DNA of 64,000 bases, taken from NCBI GenBank assembly GCA_027605045.1, contig JAQFWX010000031.1:434001-498000 (forward strand). The letters are read 5' to 3'. Made by a program: the position numbers and the translations under genes. Below the pieces are notes generated by a model, which was not told where the DNA came from, did no database searches, and saw only the letters and a list, made by a program, of their open reading frames with translations. Below, piece by piece: positions 62,188 through 64,000 of this stretch; position 1 is the stretch's first letter, and each line of letters opens with the position of its first letter. The DNA comes from Phallus indusiatus. Lineage: Eukaryota > Basidiomycota > Agaricomycetes > Phallales > Phallaceae.

Positions 62188-63481
62188 ATGGTCAAACCCT
62201 ATGTACCTCCTAAAGCTTATAAATGTCAAAAATGTGACAGAGAGGAAGATCTGCTGCTTTGTGTTCGCTGTGGAGAGGTAAGCAGCTGCTCATAACTGCT
62301 AACAAATTTCGTTACAATTTATTATTTGACTCTCTCCATTCTCATTTTTGTAGACAGCATATTGCTCTACAAGGTGTCAAAGGAAAGACTGGAAATCACA
62401 CAAAAAGTCCTGCAGTAGGCTTGTTCTGTCATTCACAAAGCACTCGAAGTAATGTTCGTCGACCACAGAACCAACAGACCGCGTTGATCTTGCATCTTTC
62501 TTCCCCGTCTTTGCTGCCATCGCCGATATAGCACACGCAAACTTTGGAGAACACGTGGCATTACTTCATAGAATAACAAATTCCCCAAATCCCTCTACCC
62601 CACCTGAAACACTCCCGGATGGACGTCGCGCTCGTGTGGTTCGCCTTGGACCTCTTATAGACAAGGCCCAGTACGCATGTGACGTAGTACACTGGTTTCC
62701 GAAAGGCGAAACAATGTCCGTGCGGGCAAAACTGGTCGATCGGATGATGCGCGAGGGGCATGTACTTCCGATCGTCGTTGGAACATGCATTGCAATAATG
62801 CTCAGCATCTATTGCTCGCCTCATGCTACTACACCCAATCCAACGCGTCTTTGCTATAGATCATCTGGTATAGCCGATTTCGGTGTCGCGCGTGGCAAAG
62901 TCCAAGTTAATCCAGAAGAACAACTGGTATATATTCATCCTGACGGAAAGATTCAGTATGGCCAAGATCCAAATAATCATTACTGGATCTATTTCGAAAC
63001 ACAAAAAGGCGAAACCATATATCTCGATTGCGGCCTTTATACACTCAATTACTGTGTTGGATATACACCAACCTTATACCTATCTCCACCTGAAGCACGA
63101 TCACATACGCGTCTTCTTCCAGCCCTTTTCTGGGATCGCACAATGAGGAAACGGCAGCGCGCCGAATCAATCAAACAAGCCCCAGACTTGATAGAAGACA
63201 AACGTATTTCTTTTTTACGCGACAGTTACTTACACCGTGCTATGGAACAGTGCCAAGTAGAGGGTGTTGATACTTACCGCTTCGGAAAAGATTGTATGAC
63301 ATTTTTTGCTGTTATGATGGGAAGAGTGGAAGGAAAAACCCCATCAGAGGACGATATGATAACTATGATCGATACCTTTCAACACGGGGTCAGACTCATC
63401 GTTCATGCTTTGACTGATGAGAAGTGGAAATCGTTTCCCTCTGATCCTCCGATGCGTGTTGATTTGGATATTGATTTTTGA
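62188..63481 (+). CDS. MYND zinc-finger protein
   Basis: Exons 62188-62277, 62354-62414 and 62469-63481, about 387 residues. The second intron is inferred: 54 nt (GTAGGC to CACAG) removes an in-frame TAA. The N-terminal MYND finger is clear: CQKCDREEDLLLCVRCG, then across intron 1 TAYCSTRCQRKDWKSHKKSC, with all Cys/His ligands in C-x2-C...C-x2-C...C-x3-C...H-x3-C order. Such fingers bind proline-rich peptides. The large C-terminal region (VDLASFFPVFAAIADIAHAN, GPLIDKAQYACDVVHWFPKG, WIYFETQKGETIYLDCGLYT, FGKDCMTFFAVMMGRVEGK) is of the unassigned type that accompanies MYND in many Agaricomycete proteins. A short spacer of 166 bp separates it from the gene upstream. Confidence 0.82.
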
Positions 63482-64000
63482 TGCTTTTTTGTTGTTGGTG
63501 GCATATCTTTACGAAATCATATTCAGTATACCGTGTGTATATGAAATCAAAATGAAATATCGAGCATGCATGCACTTAGTAGTAACGCACGTTTGCATCC
63601 ATAAAGGGTAACTGCCTCAATGACAAACAAGTCGTTTATACCGATTATTAAAAGGTAGGAACGCCTGTCACTGAGTTGATATATTGTTTCATTTGCGGAC
63701 TGGCAAACCTATTTTTGACATTAGAGGGACGTGCCGCAGGATGTCGATGAAAATAAAACTTGGATTCTGGGCCTACATACTACTACAAGAAACAAGTGAC
63801 AGAAGCTGAAATTTTTTTACATAAGGTTTAATTGCGATTTAATTGCATTTTTATCAAATTTTTATTTTTTCTCCAAGAAATGTAGGCCGAAGAATTGAGT
63901 ACAAACGCGGTTGGAAACTGAATATCAGTGAAAGTGTATATTAGTAGATTGATTGGAAGAGAAGAGAAATTGCGAACCATTTCATCCGATGATGATATTG
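63482..64000. other. Downstream intergenic sequence
   Basis: AT-rich, with no gene or repeat that I can identify up to the window edge. Confidence 0.4.

Overview
The window is nuclear DNA of a filamentous basidiomycete, probably an Agaricomycete. Genes carry many short introns (about 50-65 nt) and belong to families typical of mushroom-forming fungi (DUF6533 membrane proteins, DUF7330 proteins, a DUF7137 surface protein). Transposable elements are abundant: chromodomain Ty3 retrotransposons, MULEs and CACTA-type foldback MITEs. Species assignment is not attempted.

Left arm (1-16.9 kb) is gene-rich: two tandem DUF6533 membrane proteins (759-4196, +), a small secretion-signal-less protein that may be a beta-trefoil inhibitor (4738-5409, +), the TFIIE beta subunit (6061-7238, +), a flavin monooxygenase with an N-terminal signal segment (7576-9440, +), a DUF7137 protein with an NANQGG repeat tract (9987-11107, -), a DUF7330 gene (12075-13035, +), then a segmental duplication holding a second DUF7330 gene (14490-15430, +) and a Nudix hydrolase (16204-16773, -).

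Middle (17-54.5 kb) is a nest of mobile elements. A 7.6-kb two-gene MULE (17142-24780, 9-bp target duplication) sits exactly at the start codon of an older MULE transposase pseudogene (24789-26412), which a solo LTR also splits. From 26.5 to 54 kb there are about eight LTR-A insertions (one full-length, the rest solo), three other solo LTRs of two families, four foldback CACTA-type MITEs of two length classes, one 2-kb TIR element, and two intact-looking chromoviruses: element 1 (35803-42024, -; LTRs differ at about two positions) and element 2 (44743-53060, +; LTRs appear identical). Both have primer-binding sites complementary to their own predicted mRNA 5' ends, as in Tf1-type self-priming. 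Element 2 has a gag/pol junction with A AAA AAT just before the gag stop and an antisense, spliced, cysteine-rich gene between pol and the 3' LTR. The host sequence among these elements is a small lineage-specific gene family (called family F here), whose copies have been repeatedly split by LTR elements; one copy (53235 down to 43452) reads through in frame once three insertions and one copy of each target duplication are mentally removed.

Right arm (54.5-64 kb): the other copy of the duplication (DUF7330 at 54890-55796; Nudix at 56187-56756) next to a head-to-head octanoyltransferase LIPB (56984-57784), a reverse-strand DUF6533 gene (57942-59828), a possible phosphoglucomutase C-terminal fragment, an unrecognised gene (61350-62021) and a MYND zinc-finger gene (62188-63481).

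All family calls come from reading motifs and spliced frames by eye; no database search was run.
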